Positions 1-8,692 are shown, counted from the first letter of the stretch. The stretch is DNA of 54,801 bases from Rhodobacterales bacterium (GCA_013297695.1 JAAFHX010000004.1:1-54801), one strand, 5' to 3'. The notes: generated by a model from the sequence alone, not told the origin. Numbers and translations are program-made.

Positions 1-86
1 GCAAAGCCGAAGCGGTCCGCGACCGCGCGTGCGACAGTGCCCTTGCCCGCCGCCGCCGGCCCGTCGATCGCCACCGTGAAGATCAC
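1..86 (-). CDS. cmk: Cytidylate kinase, N-terminal fragment
   Basis: This is the first 28 codons of a minus-strand gene that runs off the left edge. The translation holds the nucleoside-monophosphate-kinase P-loop IDGPAAAGKGT, which in CMP kinases follows a short first beta strand, here VIFTVA. The enzyme phosphorylates CMP and dCMP in the cytoplasm. The start is a GTG preceded by AAGGGGG at a 6-base gap, and no better start is seen upstream. A kinase of this type next to aroA is a common bacterial arrangement; here a plus-strand VOC gene sits between the two. The P-loop is close to diagnostic, but the catalytic remainder lies outside the window. Confidence 0.85.
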   Translation of the reverse strand, partial: MIFTVAIDGPAAAGKGTVARAVADRFGF

Positions 87-153
87 GCCGTCCCCCTTGC
101 ACCCCCGGCCCTTGTTCCCTAACGCTGGCCCCCTGTCAAATCGCGAGGTCCCG

Positions 154-591
154 ATGGGAACCGGCCATCCCCCCGACCCATGGGCCGCTCTGGTCGCCGA
201 GTTCATGGTCAGCGACTTCACCCGGACGCTCGCCTTCTGGACCGGCCCGATGGGCTTTGCCACCGCTTTCACGCGCCCGGCCCAGAAGCTGGCCTGCGTC
301 ACCCGGCCCGAGGGTGCGCAGGTCATGTTCTACCAACGCGACGGTGACTGGGAAACGGGGCCGATGGAGCCGCCCTTCGGACGCGGCGCAGTAACCCAGA
401 TCTTCGTGGCGGATGTGGCAATCGTCCACGCCGCCGTAACCGCCGCAGGCCTTCCCCTCTACGTCCCGCTGCGCGAGAAATGGCGCGACTGGGGCGACCG
501 GCTGGGCGGCCAGCGCGAGTTCCTGCTGCAGGACCCCGACGGCTACCTGATCATGGTGGCCGAGCGGATCGGCACCCGCGCCCTGCCCTGA
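154..591 (+). CDS. VOC-family (glyoxalase/bleomycin-resistance fold) protein
   Basis: A 145-aa protein of the vicinal-oxygen-chelate superfamily. The N-terminal half has the typical pattern of a strand followed by a helix and FW (VAEFMVSDFTRTLAFW). The C-terminal half ends in LLQDPDGYLIMVAE, the usual second metal-ligand strand of bleomycin-resistance-like members. The open frame extends upstream, but the ATG at 154 has GAGG seven bases before it and upstream codons run into the divergent cmk start, so this start is preferred. The single-domain length fits a homodimeric binding protein or small lyase. No substrate can be assigned. It stands alone, convergent with aroA. Confidence 0.7.
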   Translation: MGTGHPPDPWAALVAEFMVSDFTRTLAFWTGPMGFATAFTRPAQKLACVTRPEGAQVMFYQRDGDWETGPMEPPFGRGAVTQIFVADVAIVHAAVTAAGLPLYVPLREKWRDWGDRLGGQREFLLQDPDGYLIMVAERIGTRALP

Positions 592-626
592 GACATCTTC
601 CGTTCCGAAATATCCTCGGGGGGTGA

Positions 627-668
627 GCCCCGGACCCTGTCCGGGGCGAGGGGGGCAGACAGCCCCCC
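627..668. terminator. Tandem GC-rich hairpins between convergent genes
   Basis: Two perfect stem-loops lie side by side. The first pairs GCCCCGGAC (627-635) with GTCCGGGGC (639-647) around a CCT loop. The second pairs GGGGGGC (650-656) with GCCCCCC (662-668). They sit between the 3' ends of the VOC gene and aroA, so a bidirectional terminator is the natural reading. No strong T tract follows on either strand; this is inferred from structure and position only. Confidence 0.55.
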
Positions 669-704
669 TTCCTCCCGGACGCCTCCCTGCGGGCCGCCTC
701 CGGC

Positions 705-2051
705 CTACACTTGCGACAGGTCCGCCCCCAGCCCCGCCATCAGCGGCGCAAAGACCGGAAAGCTGGTGGCAATGGGCGAGGCGTCATCGACCGAAACCGG
801 GGCCTTCGCCGCCAGACCCAGCACCAGAAAGCTCATCGCGATGCGGTGGTCCAGATGGGTCCTGCAGGTGGCCCCGCCGGGCACGCCGCCTGCGCCCATC
901 CCGTGCACGATCAGCGTGTCCTCATCCTCCTCGACCCGCACGCCGCAGGCCTCGAGCCCCCGCGCCATGGCGTCGATCCGGTCGCTTTCCTTGACGCGCA
1001 ACTCCCTGACCCCGCGCATCACCGTGCGGCCCGTGGCGCAGGCCGCCACCACAGACAGCACCGGATATTCGTCGATCATCGAGGGCGCGCGTTCCGGCGG
1101 CACCTCGATCCCCACCATCTCGCCCGAGAAGCGCACGCGCAGGTCCGCCACCGGCTCGCCCCCCTCTTCGCGCGGGTTCAGGAAGTCGATCTGCCCGCCC
1201 ATCTCGACCAGCGTCAGGTAAAGCCCGTTGCGCGTCAGGTTCTGGCTGACGCCGGGCACCAGGATGTCGGACCCCTCGACGATCAGCGCGGCACAGACCG
1301 GAAAGGCGGCTGAAGAGGGGTCGCGCGGCACGGCCACGCTCTGCGGGCGCAGTTCGGGTCGGCCCGTCAGGGTGATGACATGGCCCTCGGCCGTCTTCTC
1401 GACTGACAGCTCGGCCCCGAAGCCGCGCAGCATCCGCTCGGAATGGTCGCGCGTGGGTTCGCGCTCGATCACCACGGTCTGGCCCGGCGCGTTCAGGCCC
1501 GCCAGCAGGATCGCCGACTTGACCTGCGCGCTGGCCACCGGCGTCGCATAGCGCACCGGCACCGGATCGGCGGCCCCGACCACCGTCATCGGCAGCCGCC
1601 CGCCCGCGCGCCCGTAGGCCTGCGCGCCGAACAGCGCCAGCGGATCGGTCACCCGCCCCATCGGGCGCTTTCGCAGGGACGCATCGCCGGTAAAGGTGGC
1701 GGTCATCGCAGTGGTCGCCATGCAGCCCATGATGAGCCGGACGCCGGTGCCCGAGTTGCCGCAGTCGATCACGTCAGCGGGTTCGGAAAACCCGCCCACG
1801 CCCACGCCATGCACCGACCAGGCCCCTTCACCGTGGCGCGTCACCTCGGCCCCGAAGGCGCGCATCGCCCGCGCGGTATCCAGCACGTCCTGCCCTTCCA
1901 GAAGCCCGGTGATCCGCGTCTCGCCCACGGCCATCGCCCCGAAGATCAGCGCGCGATGGCTGATCGACTTGTCGCCCGGCACCTCGGCGCGCCCCCGCAG
2001 CGGGCCGCAGCGGCGGGCGGTCATTGGTTGGACGGTGCCGTGTGCGGACAT
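705..2051 (-). CDS. aroA: 3-phosphoshikimate 1-carboxyvinyltransferase (EPSP synthase), class II type
   Basis: A 448-aa enzyme that condenses phosphoenolpyruvate with shikimate-3-phosphate, the sixth step of the cytoplasmic shikimate pathway. Conserved blocks are GDKSISHR (residues 26-33), [30 protein letters not shown] and [10 protein letters not shown]. The whole protein follows the class II layout of the Agrobacterium CP4 enzyme far better than the E. coli layout. At the position where CP4 has the alanine linked to glyphosate tolerance (NAATG), this protein has NSGTG, with glycine at about residue 101. The start ATG is preceded by GAAGGAGG; an in-frame ATG 54 bases upstream lacks comparable support. 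Confidence 0.97.
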   Translation of the reverse strand: MSAHGTVQPMTARRCGPLRGRAEVPGDKSISHRALIFGAMAVGETRITGLLEGQDVLDTARAMRAFGAEVTRHGEGAWSVHGVGVGGFSEPADVIDCGNSGTGVRLIMGCMATTAMTATFTGDASLRKRPMGRVTDPLALFGAQAYGRAGGRLPMTVVGAADPVPVRYATPVASAQVKSAILLAGLNAPGQTVVIEREPTRDHSERMLRGFGAELSVEKTAEGHVITLTGRPELRPQSVAVPRDPSSAAFPVCAALIVEGSDILVPGVSQNLTRNGLYLTLVEMGGQIDFLNPREEGGEPVADLRVRFSGEMVGIEVPPERAPSMIDEYPVLSVVAACATGRTVMRGVRELRVKESDRIDAMARGLEACGVRVEEDEDTLIVHGMGAGGVPGGATCRTHLDHRIAMSFLVLGLAAKAPVSVDDASPIATSFPVFAPLMAGLGADLSQV

Positions 2052-2112
2052 GGGGGCCTCCTTCTGGGTCGGCGCCTGATAGCGCACCCGCAACCCGGGG
2101 TCCACCGCCGGA

Positions 2113-2159
2113 CCAAAAGCCTTCCAAGGCTTTTGGCAAATTTCTTGGCAAGAAATTTG
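2113..2159. repeat. Two adjacent perfect AT-rich palindromes (probable terminator/repeat)
   Basis: The first palindrome pairs CCAAAAGCCTT (2113-2123) with AAGGCTTTTGG (2126-2136). It abuts a second one pairing CAAATTTCTT (2137-2146) with AAGAAATTTG (2150-2159) around a GGC loop. They lie between trmB and aroA. The stems are long and clearly lower in GC than the flanking genes. A related palindrome occurs at 29187-29207. A terminator or dispersed repeat is likely; neither is proven. Confidence 0.6.
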
Positions 2160-2165
2160 CGGCGC

Positions 2166-2861
2166 TCAGCCCCGGCGGAAGGTCAGGTACTGCGGGGTCC
2201 GCCCCTCGCGCAGAGCCTTCTGCTCGTAGCGGGTGGATATCCAGTCGGGCCAGGGCACCCCGCCCGATGCCTCCAGCACGAAACCCGCCTTCGGCACCTC
2301 CTCCAGCGCCTGCCGCACATAGTCGGCGATGTCGGTGGCAATCCGGAACTCTGCCCCCGGAGCCAGTACCCGCGCCAGCGGGCGCAGATGGTCGGGCGTG
2401 ACGAAGCGGCGGCGGTGGTGGCGGCGTTTCGGCCACGGATCGGGGTAGTTCAGGAAGGCCTTTGCCACCGCCCCCTCGGGCAGCACGTCCATCACATCGC
2501 GCGCGTCGCCGGGATAGACCGCCAGGTTGCCCACCCCCGCCGCCCTGATCCTGCCCAGCAGCATCGCCACCCCGTTCACGAAGGGTTCGCAGCCGATGAC
2601 GCCGACCTGCGGATAGGTCGCGGCCATATGCACCATGTGCTCGCCCCCGCCAAAGCCGATCTCCAGCCAGACCGGCCGGGCATCGCCGAAGATCGTGCCG
2701 GGTTCGACCGGCAGACGGTCCGGGTTCTCGGCCAGCGCAAAGCCCGCAGGCCGCAGCGAGTCCAGGTCTTGCGCCAGCCAGGTCTTCTGGCTGGTCCGCA
2801 GCGTCTTGCCGAAGCGGCGGCCATAGAAGTTGCGCCAGCCTTCGCGCGTCAGGTCGCTCAT
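2166..2861 (-). CDS. trmB: tRNA (guanine-N7-)-methyltransferase
   Basis: A 231-aa SAM-dependent enzyme that makes m7G46 in the variable loop of tRNAs. The SAM-binding motif I is EIGFGGGEH (residues 67-75). The family signature NYPDPWPKRRHHR lies at 138-150, and the C-terminal TRYEQKALREG block is typical of TrmB. The length is normal for a bacterial monomer or homodimer. The ATG lies three bases after the queF stop, so the two are probably cotranscribed, with metK upstream. A trmB following metK is common in Rhodobacterales. Confidence 0.96.
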   Translation of the reverse strand: MSDLTREGWRNFYGRRFGKTLRTSQKTWLAQDLDSLRPAGFALAENPDRLPVEPGTIFGDARPVWLEIGFGGGEHMVHMAATYPQVGVIGCEPFVNGVAMLLGRIRAAGVGNLAVYPGDARDVMDVLPEGAVAKAFLNYPDPWPKRRHHRRRFVTPDHLRPLARVLAPGAEFRIATDIADYVRQALEEVPKAGFVLEASGGVPWPDWISTRYEQKALREGRTPQYLTFRRG

Positions 2862-2864
2862 CGT

Positions 2865-3326
2865 TCAGCCCCGCCCGCGATAGGGCGGCACCCCCTGATC
2901 GGGCAGCCAGAGGCCTTCGGGCGGCGTGCCGGTCTGCCAGAACACATCGATCGGGATGCCGCCGCGCGGATACCAGTAGGCCCCGATCCGCAGCCAGACC
3001 GGGTCCAGCAGCGCAACCAGCCGGGTCGCGATCAGCAGCGTGCAGTCCTCGTGAAACGCACCGTGGTTGCGGAAGCCGTGCAGGAACAGCTTCAGCGACT
3101 TCGATTCGACCAGCCAGTCGCCGGGCACATAGTCGAACACGATATGGGCGAAATCCGGCTGCCCCGTCATCGGGCACAGCGAGGTGAATTCGGGTGCCGT
3201 GAAGCGCACCAGATAGGGCGAAGGGGCCCGGGGGGCGGGCACCCGCTCCAGCACCGCCGCCTCGGGGCTTGCGGGCAGATCGGCCCGGCTGCCCAGTTGC
3301 GTCAGACCTGCTATATCCGTCGGCAT
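2865..3326 (-). CDS. queF: NADPH-dependent 7-cyano-7-deazaguanine (preQ0) reductase
   Basis: A 153-aa type I (unimodular) QueF that reduces the preQ0 nitrile to preQ1 in queuosine biosynthesis. The nucleophilic cysteine is C51 in [12 protein letters not shown]. The family motif ESKSLKL is at 74-80, and the substrate-binding HED is at 93-95. The chosen ATG is preceded by a purine-rich AAGGGGGCAGGGG. The frame is open upstream, but the added residues are low-complexity Gly/Ala/Arg typical of non-coding high-GC frames. The gene lies between metK and trmB on the same strand, so two tRNA-modification genes flank or share the metK transcript. No preQ1 riboswitch was recognised in the 127 bases upstream. 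Confidence 0.95.
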   Translation of the reverse strand: MPTDIAGLTQLGSRADLPASPEAAVLERVPAPRAPSPYLVRFTAPEFTSLCPMTGQPDFAHIVFDYVPGDWLVESKSLKLFLHGFRNHGAFHEDCTLLIATRLVALLDPVWLRIGAYWYPRGGIPIDVFWQTGTPPEGLWLPDQGVPPYRGRG

Positions 3327-3453
3327 CCCCTGCCCCCTTGCAGACCCTGCCCCGGTTCGGCGACGCACCGCATCCCGGCGCGCCACTCCGGTTCCGCCGG
3401 ACCCGGCAGCGCCGGGCAAGGGGGGTCGATCCCCCCGCGCCCGGCTTGCGCCC

Positions 3454-4620
3454 TCAGACTGCCGATTTCAGCGCCTCGACCAGGTCGAGCCGTTCCCAAC
3501 TGAACCCGCCATCCGCCTCGGGCGCGCGGCCGAAGTGGCCATAGGCCGAGGTGCGGGCATAGATCGGACGGTTCAGGCCCAGATGCGTGCGGATGCCGCG
3601 CGGGGTCAGGTCCATCACGCTGGCCACGGCGCGCTCGATCACGTCCTCGGGCACGACGCCGGTGCCATGGGTATCGACATAGATCGACAGCGGCTTGGCC
3701 ACGCCGATGGCATAGCTGAGTTGCAGGGTGCAGCGGTCGGCCAGACCGGACGCCACCACGTTCTTGGCCAGATAGCGCGCGGCATAGGCGGCAGACCGGT
3801 CCACCTTGGTCGGGTCCTTGCCGGAAAACGCGCCGCCGCCATGCGGCGCGGCACCGCCATAGGTATCGACGATGATCTTGCGCCCGGTCAGCCCCGCATC
3901 GCCGTCGGGCCCCCCGATCACGAAGGTACCGGTCGGGTTGATCCACCATTCGGTCTGGTTGCTGATCCAGTCCGCCGGCAGCACCTCGCGGATATAGGGC
4001 TCCACGATGGCGCGGATGTCGGCCGAGGTCTGGTTTTCGAAGGCATGCTGCGTCGACAGCACGATGGAGGTCACCTCGACCGGCTTGCCGCCCTCGTAGC
4101 GCAGGCTGATCTGCGATTTCGCATCGGGGCGCAGCGTCGGCTCGGCACCCGATTTGCGCGCCTCGCGCAGGCGGCGCAGGATGGCGTGGGAATACTGGAT
4201 CGGTGCCGGCATGAATTCCGGCGTCTCACGCGTGGCATAGCCGAACATGATGCCCTGGTCGCCGGCCCCGTCGCGGTCCACACCTTGTGCGATATGGGCC
4301 GACTGCTGGTGCAGGAAATTCAGCACATGGCAGGTGTTCCAGTGGAACTGTTCCTGTTCGTACCCGATGTCCTTGATGCAGTCGCGGGCGATCTCGTCGA
4401 TCGAGCCCATCATGCTGCGCAGCTTTTCGGTATCGGAAAGGCCGACTTCGCCCCCGATAACCACCATGCCGCTGGTCGCGAAGGTCTCGCAGGCGACGCG
4501 GGCATTCGGCTCGACCGTCAGAAAGGCATCCAGAACGGCATCCGAGATGCGGTCGCACAGCTTGTCGGGATGGCCCTCGGAAACGGACTCCGAGGTAAAG
4601 GTATAGTTCTGACGTGACAT
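3454..4620 (-). CDS. metK: S-adenosylmethionine synthase
   Basis: A 388-aa methionine adenosyltransferase making SAM from ATP and methionine. The N-terminal [17 protein letters not shown]/Mg-binding block, [12 protein letters not shown], the [20 protein letters not shown] loop and the C-terminal GRAP segment are all intact. The ATG nearest the conserved start ([10 protein letters not shown]) is used. Its GGAG Shine-Dalgarno lies seven bases upstream and forms part of the riboswitch pseudoknot annotated separately, which supports this start. A further in-frame ATG six codons upstream falls inside the aptamer and is rejected. Control is expected at translation initiation by SAM or SAH binding. 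Confidence 0.97.
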   Translation of the reverse strand: MSRQNYTFTSESVSEGHPDKLCDRISDAVLDAFLTVEPNARVACETFATSGMVVIGGEVGLSDTEKLRSMMGSIDEIARDCIKDIGYEQEQFHWNTCHVLNFLHQQSAHIAQGVDRDGAGDQGIMFGYATRETPEFMPAPIQYSHAILRRLREARKSGAEPTLRPDAKSQISLRYEGGKPVEVTSIVLSTQHAFENQTSADIRAIVEPYIREVLPADWISNQTEWWINPTGTFVIGGPDGDAGLTGRKIIVDTYGGAAPHGGGAFSGKDPTKVDRSAAYAARYLAKNVVASGLADRCTLQLSYAIGVAKPLSIYVDTHGTGVVPEDVIERAVASVMDLTPRGIRTHLGLNRPIYARTSAYGHFGRAPEADGGFSWERLDLVEALKSAV

Positions 4621-4625
4621 GAAAG

Positions 4626-4669
4626 TGCTCCATTGCATGACATCGTCCCGCCAGGAAGCCGTTGGGACG
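4626..4669 (-). promoter_or_regulatory. SAM/SAH-type riboswitch in the metK leader
   Basis: Read on the minus strand, GUCCC (4668-4664) pairs with GGGAC (4649-4645) around a 14-base loop that contains GCUUCC (4659-4654). That loop sequence can pair with GGAGC (4631-4627), which is the metK Shine-Dalgarno, giving an H-type pseudoknot. The motif CAACGGCUUCCUGGCG followed by UGGAGCA matches my memory of the SAM/SAH aptamer (Rfam RF01727), found ahead of metK in Rhodobacterales. Ligand binding would stabilise the pseudoknot and hide the ribosome site. The match is from memory, not from a covariance search. Confidence 0.88.
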
Positions 4670-4680
4670 CCAAGACAGAT

Positions 4681-4709
4681 GGGCTAGCCAACAGTTGCCT
4701 TCCGGTCAA
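4681..4709 (-). promoter_or_regulatory. Candidate sigma-70-type promoter for metK
   Basis: On the minus strand TTGACC (4709-4704) is followed after exactly 17 bases by TAGCCC (4686-4681), a weak -10. The -35 box overlaps the lnt TGA stop. A start about seven bases further on (near 4674) would place the riboswitch at the very 5' end of the transcript, which is architecturally consistent. The -10 match is poor, so this remains a prediction. Confidence 0.45.
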
Positions 4710-6199
4710 GCCCTGTTGCGAAGACGTATCGGCCCAAGCACCGCCGCGAACCCTGCAAGCACCAGCAGCACCGGAAGCTCGCCCCACCGGGCATAGGGCG
4801 GCTGCGGCAGCTCCCCCGGCAAGGCCACATCAAGCCAGGCAGCCTGATCAAGCGGGATCAGGGCACGCACCCGGCCCCGGGCGTCGATCACGCCCGAGAT
4901 GCCGGTATTGGCGACACGCACCAGCGGCAGGCCCTGTTCGATGGCGCGCAGCCGGGCCTGCGCGAAATGCTGGTAGGGGCCGGTGAGGGTGCCGAACCAT
5001 GCGTCGTTGGTGATGGCAAGCAGCCAGTCCGGACGCGCAGGCAGACCGCGCAGGTCCTGCGGAAAGACCGCCTCATAGCAGATCAGCGGCAGCACCCGGC
5101 CCAGACCGGACCCCAGATCGACCAGAGCAGGCCCCGGCCCGGCGGAATAGGCATTGCCGTCGCGCGCGGCAAAGGCGGTCAGGCCGAACCATTCGGACGC
5201 CAGATCGCCGAAGGGGATGTATTCGCCAAAGGGAACAAGGTGGTGCTTGTCATGGACTGCACCGACCCTACCGTCGGGGGCAATCACCGCCATGCTGTTG
5301 AAGTACCGCAGGCCGTCGGATCGCTGAACGCCCAGAACCACCGTGGCCCCGCCCGCCGCGTCCGCGATGATCGGAGCGAGTTCGGGGCTTTGGTCCAGCA
5401 GCCAGGGAACGGCGGTTTCGGGCCAGATCACCAGATCGGGGCGCGGGGCGGCGGCGGTATAGTCAAGCTGGCGGCCGAAGAACATACGGGCGCGGTCGGG
5501 GTCCCACTTGTCCTGCTGCGCGGCGTCGGGCTGCACCAGCCGCAGCGTCACCGGGCGGTCGGCCGGGTCCGGTGCGGCAAGGCGCAGGGTACCAAAGGTG
5601 GCGGCAGCCCCCAGCAGGGCCAGACCCGCCGCAAGGCCCGCCGCGCCGAGCATCAGGGGAAGGGCAGCGGAAACCGTGCTCAGCAGCGTCAGCCCGACAG
5701 GCCCGGCCAGCGCCGCCACCTGTGCCACGGGCGTGTCGATCCACACATGGCCGATCATCGCCCAGGGAAAGCCGGTCAGCACATAGCCACGCGCCAGTTC
5801 CGCGGCGGCCAGCGCCACCGCCAGTGCCAGCGGTCGCCAACGCCCCTGCCCCGCCCGCCAGCCTGCCGCCGAAGCCCCGGCCCAGAACAGCCCGAGCCCC
5901 CCGGCCATCAGGACGACGGCAAAGGGGGCCATCCAGCCATGCCGGGCAACATCGATCAGGAACGGCTCGACCAGCCAGGACAGCGCCAGCCCGAAATGCC
6001 CGAGTGCGGCCAGCAGGCCGAGCCAGGCAGCCTGCCCTGGCCCTGCCGCCCGGGACAGCAGCGCCAGCAGCGCCACAAGGGCGGGCCATGCCAGATACCA
6101 GAAGCCAAGCGGTGCCTGGCCCGTCGCCATCACCAGCCCCACACCAAGGGCAGCCCCCGCCTGGCCCCCTCCGGGCCAGCCCGGGCGCATCCGTTTCAT
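4706..6199 (-). CDS. lnt: Apolipoprotein N-acyltransferase
   Basis: A 497-aa inner-membrane enzyme that transfers the third acyl chain to the N-terminal cysteine of apolipoproteins. The first ~205 residues form a series of hydrophobic membrane segments; the rest is a nitrilase-fold periplasmic domain. The catalytic triad is visible as E261 in WPETAVPW, K318 in DKHHLVPFGEY and C374 in ICYEAVFP. The gene starts six bases after the corC stop, continuing the conserved ybeY-corC-lnt order. Its stop overlaps the predicted metK -35 element. Length is normal for the family. Confidence 0.96.
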   Translation of the reverse strand: MKRMRPGWPGGGQAGAALGVGLVMATGQAPLGFWYLAWPALVALLALLSRAAGPGQAAWLGLLAALGHFGLALSWLVEPFLIDVARHGWMAPFAVVLMAGGLGLFWAGASAAGWRAGQGRWRPLALAVALAAAELARGYVLTGFPWAMIGHVWIDTPVAQVAALAGPVGLTLLSTVSAALPLMLGAAGLAAGLALLGAAATFGTLRLAAPDPADRPVTLRLVQPDAAQQDKWDPDRARMFFGRQLDYTAAAPRPDLVIWPETAVPWLLDQSPELAPIIADAAGGATVVLGVQRSDGLRYFNSMAVIAPDGRVGAVHDKHHLVPFGEYIPFGDLASEWFGLTAFAARDGNAYSAGPGPALVDLGSGLGRVLPLICYEAVFPQDLRGLPARPDWLLAITNDAWFGTLTGPYQHFAQARLRAIEQGLPLVRVANTGISGVIDARGRVRALIPLDQAAWLDVALPGELPQPPYARWGELPVLLVLAGFAAVLGPIRLRNRA

Positions 6200-6205
6200 G
6201 CCGGT

Positions 6206-7129
6206 TCAGCCTGTGCCTGACGCCGCAGGCGCGGGCAGCGCGGCAGGGGCCGCAGCCGCGCCCGGAAGCCGAAGGCGCAGGCGCTTGATCCGGCGCGGAT
6301 CGGCATCCACGATCTCGAACATCGCGCCGCTTTCATGCGGGATGATCTCGCCCCGCGCCGGCACCCGCCCCGAGCGCAGAAAGACCAGCCCGCCAAGGGT
6401 GTCGATCTCTTCGTCGTCCTCGTCGGTGCGCAGGCGAAGTCCGGTCGCCGCCTCGATCTCTTCCAGCGGGGCACGGGCCTGGGCCAGATAGACACCGGGC
6501 TTTTCCATCACCCACAGCGCGCCCTCTGCCTCGTCATGTTCATCCTCGATCTCGCCGATCACGGTCTCGATCAGGTCCTCGATCGTCACCAGACCGTCAA
6601 CACCGCCATATTCGTCGATCACCAGCGCCATGTGCACCCGGTCCTTCTGCATCTTCTGCAGCAGCACGCCCACCGGCATCGACGGCGGTGCGTACAGGAT
6701 CGGGCGCAGCATCTTGCGCAGGGAAAACCGCCCCGCCACCGCCCCGAAGCCGTATTGCAGCGCAAGGTCCTTCAGCAGGACCAGCCCCACCGGCTTGTCC
6801 AGCGTGCCCTTGTAGACCGGCACGCGCGAAAAGCCGTGCTTGCGGAACACCTCGACCAGATCATCCTTGCCGATGTCGTCGGCCACAGCGACGATTTCCA
6901 CCTTGGGAATGGCCACGTCATCCACCCGCAGGCGGCGCAGGTTGCCGATGCCCGGAAGCCCCGCAGCGTTGGCGGCGGCCGGCGTCTCGACAGACCGGGC
7001 AGACGAGGATGACAGGTCGTTGCCGGGGGTCAGGACACTCAGGATACGACCGAGAAAGCCGCGTTGTCCGCCCTCTGTCGGGTCCTGCGCGCCTTGCGCC
7101 GCAGGCGTCCCGTCGTTGCTACTGCCCAT
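6206..7129 (-). CDS. corC: CBS-domain CorC/TlyC-type protein (hemolysin-related)
   Basis: A 307-aa soluble protein with a tandem CBS pair (roughly residues 70-200) and a C-terminal transporter-associated CorC_HlyC domain (about 215-300; VMEKPGVYLAQARAPLEEIE). In enterobacteria such proteins are linked to magnesium/cobalt efflux, but the direct activity is unsettled. The start ATG follows GGAAAGGAAAA; the frame extends 21 codons further but without a better ribosome site. It lies between ybeY and lnt, the standard ybeX position, so a role linked to ribosome or envelope maintenance is as plausible as ion transport. Confidence 0.9.
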   Translation of the reverse strand: MGSSNDGTPAAQGAQDPTEGGQRGFLGRILSVLTPGNDLSSSSARSVETPAAANAAGLPGIGNLRRLRVDDVAIPKVEIVAVADDIGKDDLVEVFRKHGFSRVPVYKGTLDKPVGLVLLKDLALQYGFGAVAGRFSLRKMLRPILYAPPSMPVGVLLQKMQKDRVHMALVIDEYGGVDGLVTIEDLIETVIGEIEDEHDEAEGALWVMEKPGVYLAQARAPLEEIEAATGLRLRTDEDDEEIDTLGGLVFLRSGRVPARGEIIPHESGAMFEIVDADPRRIKRLRLRLPGAAAAPAALPAPAASGTG

Positions 7130-7188
7130 TTTTCCTTTCCTGAACATGCTCTGTGCCCGGGCCCCCGAAGGACCACCAACGGCACGCC

Positions 7189-7692
7189 TCAATATGGGTC
7201 GCCTATCCCCAGCTTGGCAAGCACCCGGATTTCCGTGGCCTCCATCTGCGCCGCATCCGCATCGTCCTGATGGTCATAGCCCAGAAGGTGCAGCGTGGCA
7301 TGAACGATCAGGTGGCTTACATGATCCTCCAGCGTCTTGCCCTGTTCGGCCGCCTCGCGGCCGCAGGTTTCCCAGGCGATGGCGATGTCGCCCAGTTCCT
7401 CTGGGTCGTCCGCCGATCCGGCGACCGGCAGCGCCGGTGCCTGCCCCGGCGTTTCCGGGCCGCGGTCTTCCGATGGCCAGGACAGGACATTCGTCGGCTG
7501 CCCCTTGTCCCGGAACTGCCCGTTCAGGTCGGCAATGCGCGCATCGTCACAGCCCATCACGCAGATCATGAACCCGGCAGCAGGCAGCCCAAGGTCGGAC
7601 AGCGTGGCCACCGCCGACGCCTCGGCCCGCGCGGCAAGGCCAAAGCCTTCCCAACGCGGGTCCTCGATCACACAGTCAACCAGCGGCTCCAT
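7189..7692 (-). CDS. ybeY: Endoribonuclease YbeY (16S rRNA maturation/ribosome quality control)
   Basis: A 167-aa metallo-endoribonuclease family member. The zinc motif HATLHLLGYDH gives ligands H131, H135 and H141, and the N-terminal VDCVIEDPRW strand is typical. The gene overlaps the 3' end of phoH on the same strand, so translation is probably coupled. An alternative ATG four codons upstream (7704) sits very close to a GAGG and cannot be excluded; the inner ATG is preferred because it starts right at the conserved region. It is part of the miaB-phoH-ybeY-corC-lnt run. Confidence 0.94.
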   Translation of the reverse strand: MEPLVDCVIEDPRWEGFGLAARAEASAVATLSDLGLPAAGFMICVMGCDDARIADLNGQFRDKGQPTNVLSWPSEDRGPETPGQAPALPVAGSADDPEELGDIAIAWETCGREAAEQGKTLEDHVSHLIVHATLHLLGYDHQDDADAAQMEATEIRVLAKLGIGDPY

Positions 7693-8692
7693 CGTCGCGC
7701 TCATAAGCCTCGATGATCCGGCCCACAAGCGGGTGGCGCACAACATCCTTGCTGGTGAAGTAGTTGAAGCTGACGCCCTTGATGCCGGTGATGATGCGTT
7801 CGGCCTCGGCCAGACCCGACGCCGTGCCGCGCGGCAGGTCGACCTGCGTGCGGTCGCCGGTGATGACCATGCGGCTGCCCTCGCCCAGACGGGTCAGGAA
7901 CATCTTCATCTGCATGGATGTCGCGTTCTGCGCCTCGTCCAGCACGACGAAGGCGTTGGCCAGCGTGCGCCCGCGCATGAAGGCCAGGGGCGCGATCTCG
8001 ATCTGCTTGTCCTCGATCAGCTTGGCGACCTGCTTTTGCGGCAAAAAGTCGTTCAGCGCATCGTACAGCGGCTGCATGTACGGATCGACCTTGTCCTTCA
8101 TGTCGCCCGGCAGGAAGCCCAGCCGTTCCCCCGCCTCGACGGCGGGGCGCGACAGGATGATCTTGTCGACATGCCCGCCGATCAGGAAGGTCACACCGAC
8201 CGCCACCGCCAGATAGGTCTTGCCGGTGCCCGCAGGGCCGATGCCGAAGGTCAGTTCATGATCGAACAGGTTGCGGACATAGGCCTTCTGCGCCTCGGTG
8301 CGCGGCTCGACCGACTTGCGGCGGGTGCGCAATTCGTACTTGCTGCCCTGGAACATCTCGATCTGCTCGACCTGCATCGCCGCGCCCTGCATCGGGCGCC
8401 CCATCCGAAGCGCGCCGTCGATATCGCCGGCGACGACGGGCTTGCCCTTTTCCAGACGCGCGTACAGCGCCCGCAGAACTGCTGCCGCCTGTTCCCGCGC
8501 CCCCTTCTCGCCGATCACCGCAAGGCGGTTGCCCCGCCGCAGGATATGGACCCCGGTCTGATGTTCGATCTGCGCCAGATTGCGGTCGAATTCGCCGCAA
8601 AGATCGATCAGCAGGCGGTTGTCGGGAAATTCCAGAAGCGTTTCGACGACGTCTTCCGAACGGGGCGGGGGGGTCAGCGCGCTGATGCCCAA
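7676..8692 (-). CDS. phoH: PhoH-like ATPase (YbeZ)
   Basis: A 338-aa cytoplasmic P-loop ATPase. Walker A is GPAGTGKT (about 152-159), Walker B is FVVLDEAQN, and the RMVITGDRTQVDLP sensor follows. The N-terminal part (GEFDRNLAQIEHQTGVHILRRGNRLAVIGE) resembles a KH-like RNA-binding segment seen in this family. I chose a TTG start because AAGGAG lies six bases before it and conservation begins there; an ATG 22 codons further upstream has no clear ribosome site. The partner ybeY follows directly, and the pair acts in rRNA processing in other bacteria. Confidence 0.92.
   Translation of the reverse strand: MGISALTPPPRSEDVVETLLEFPDNRLLIDLCGEFDRNLAQIEHQTGVHILRRGNRLAVIGEKGAREQAAAVLRALYARLEKGKPVVAGDIDGALRMGRPMQGAAMQVEQIEMFQGSKYELRTRRKSVEPRTEAQKAYVRNLFDHELTFGIGPAGTGKTYLAVAVGVTFLIGGHVDKIILSRPAVEAGERLGFLPGDMKDKVDPYMQPLYDALNDFLPQKQVAKLIEDKQIEIAPLAFMRGRTLANAFVVLDEAQNATSMQMKMFLTRLGEGSRMVITGDRTQVDLPRGTASGLAEAERIITGIKGVSFNYFTSKDVVRHPLVGRIIEAYERDDGAAG

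Noticed and set aside
705-1313. Long plus-strand open frames antisense to aroA and the following genes, up to 686 codons
   Set aside because: High-GC DNA leaves long open antisense frames. Their translations are Arg/Pro/His-rich with no motifs, while the minus strand encodes recognised enzymes.
3327-3453. preQ1 riboswitch before queF
   Set aside because: The 127 bases between metK and queF are GC-rich with simple dyads and lack the short preQ1 aptamer pattern; the gene is probably read from the metK promoter.
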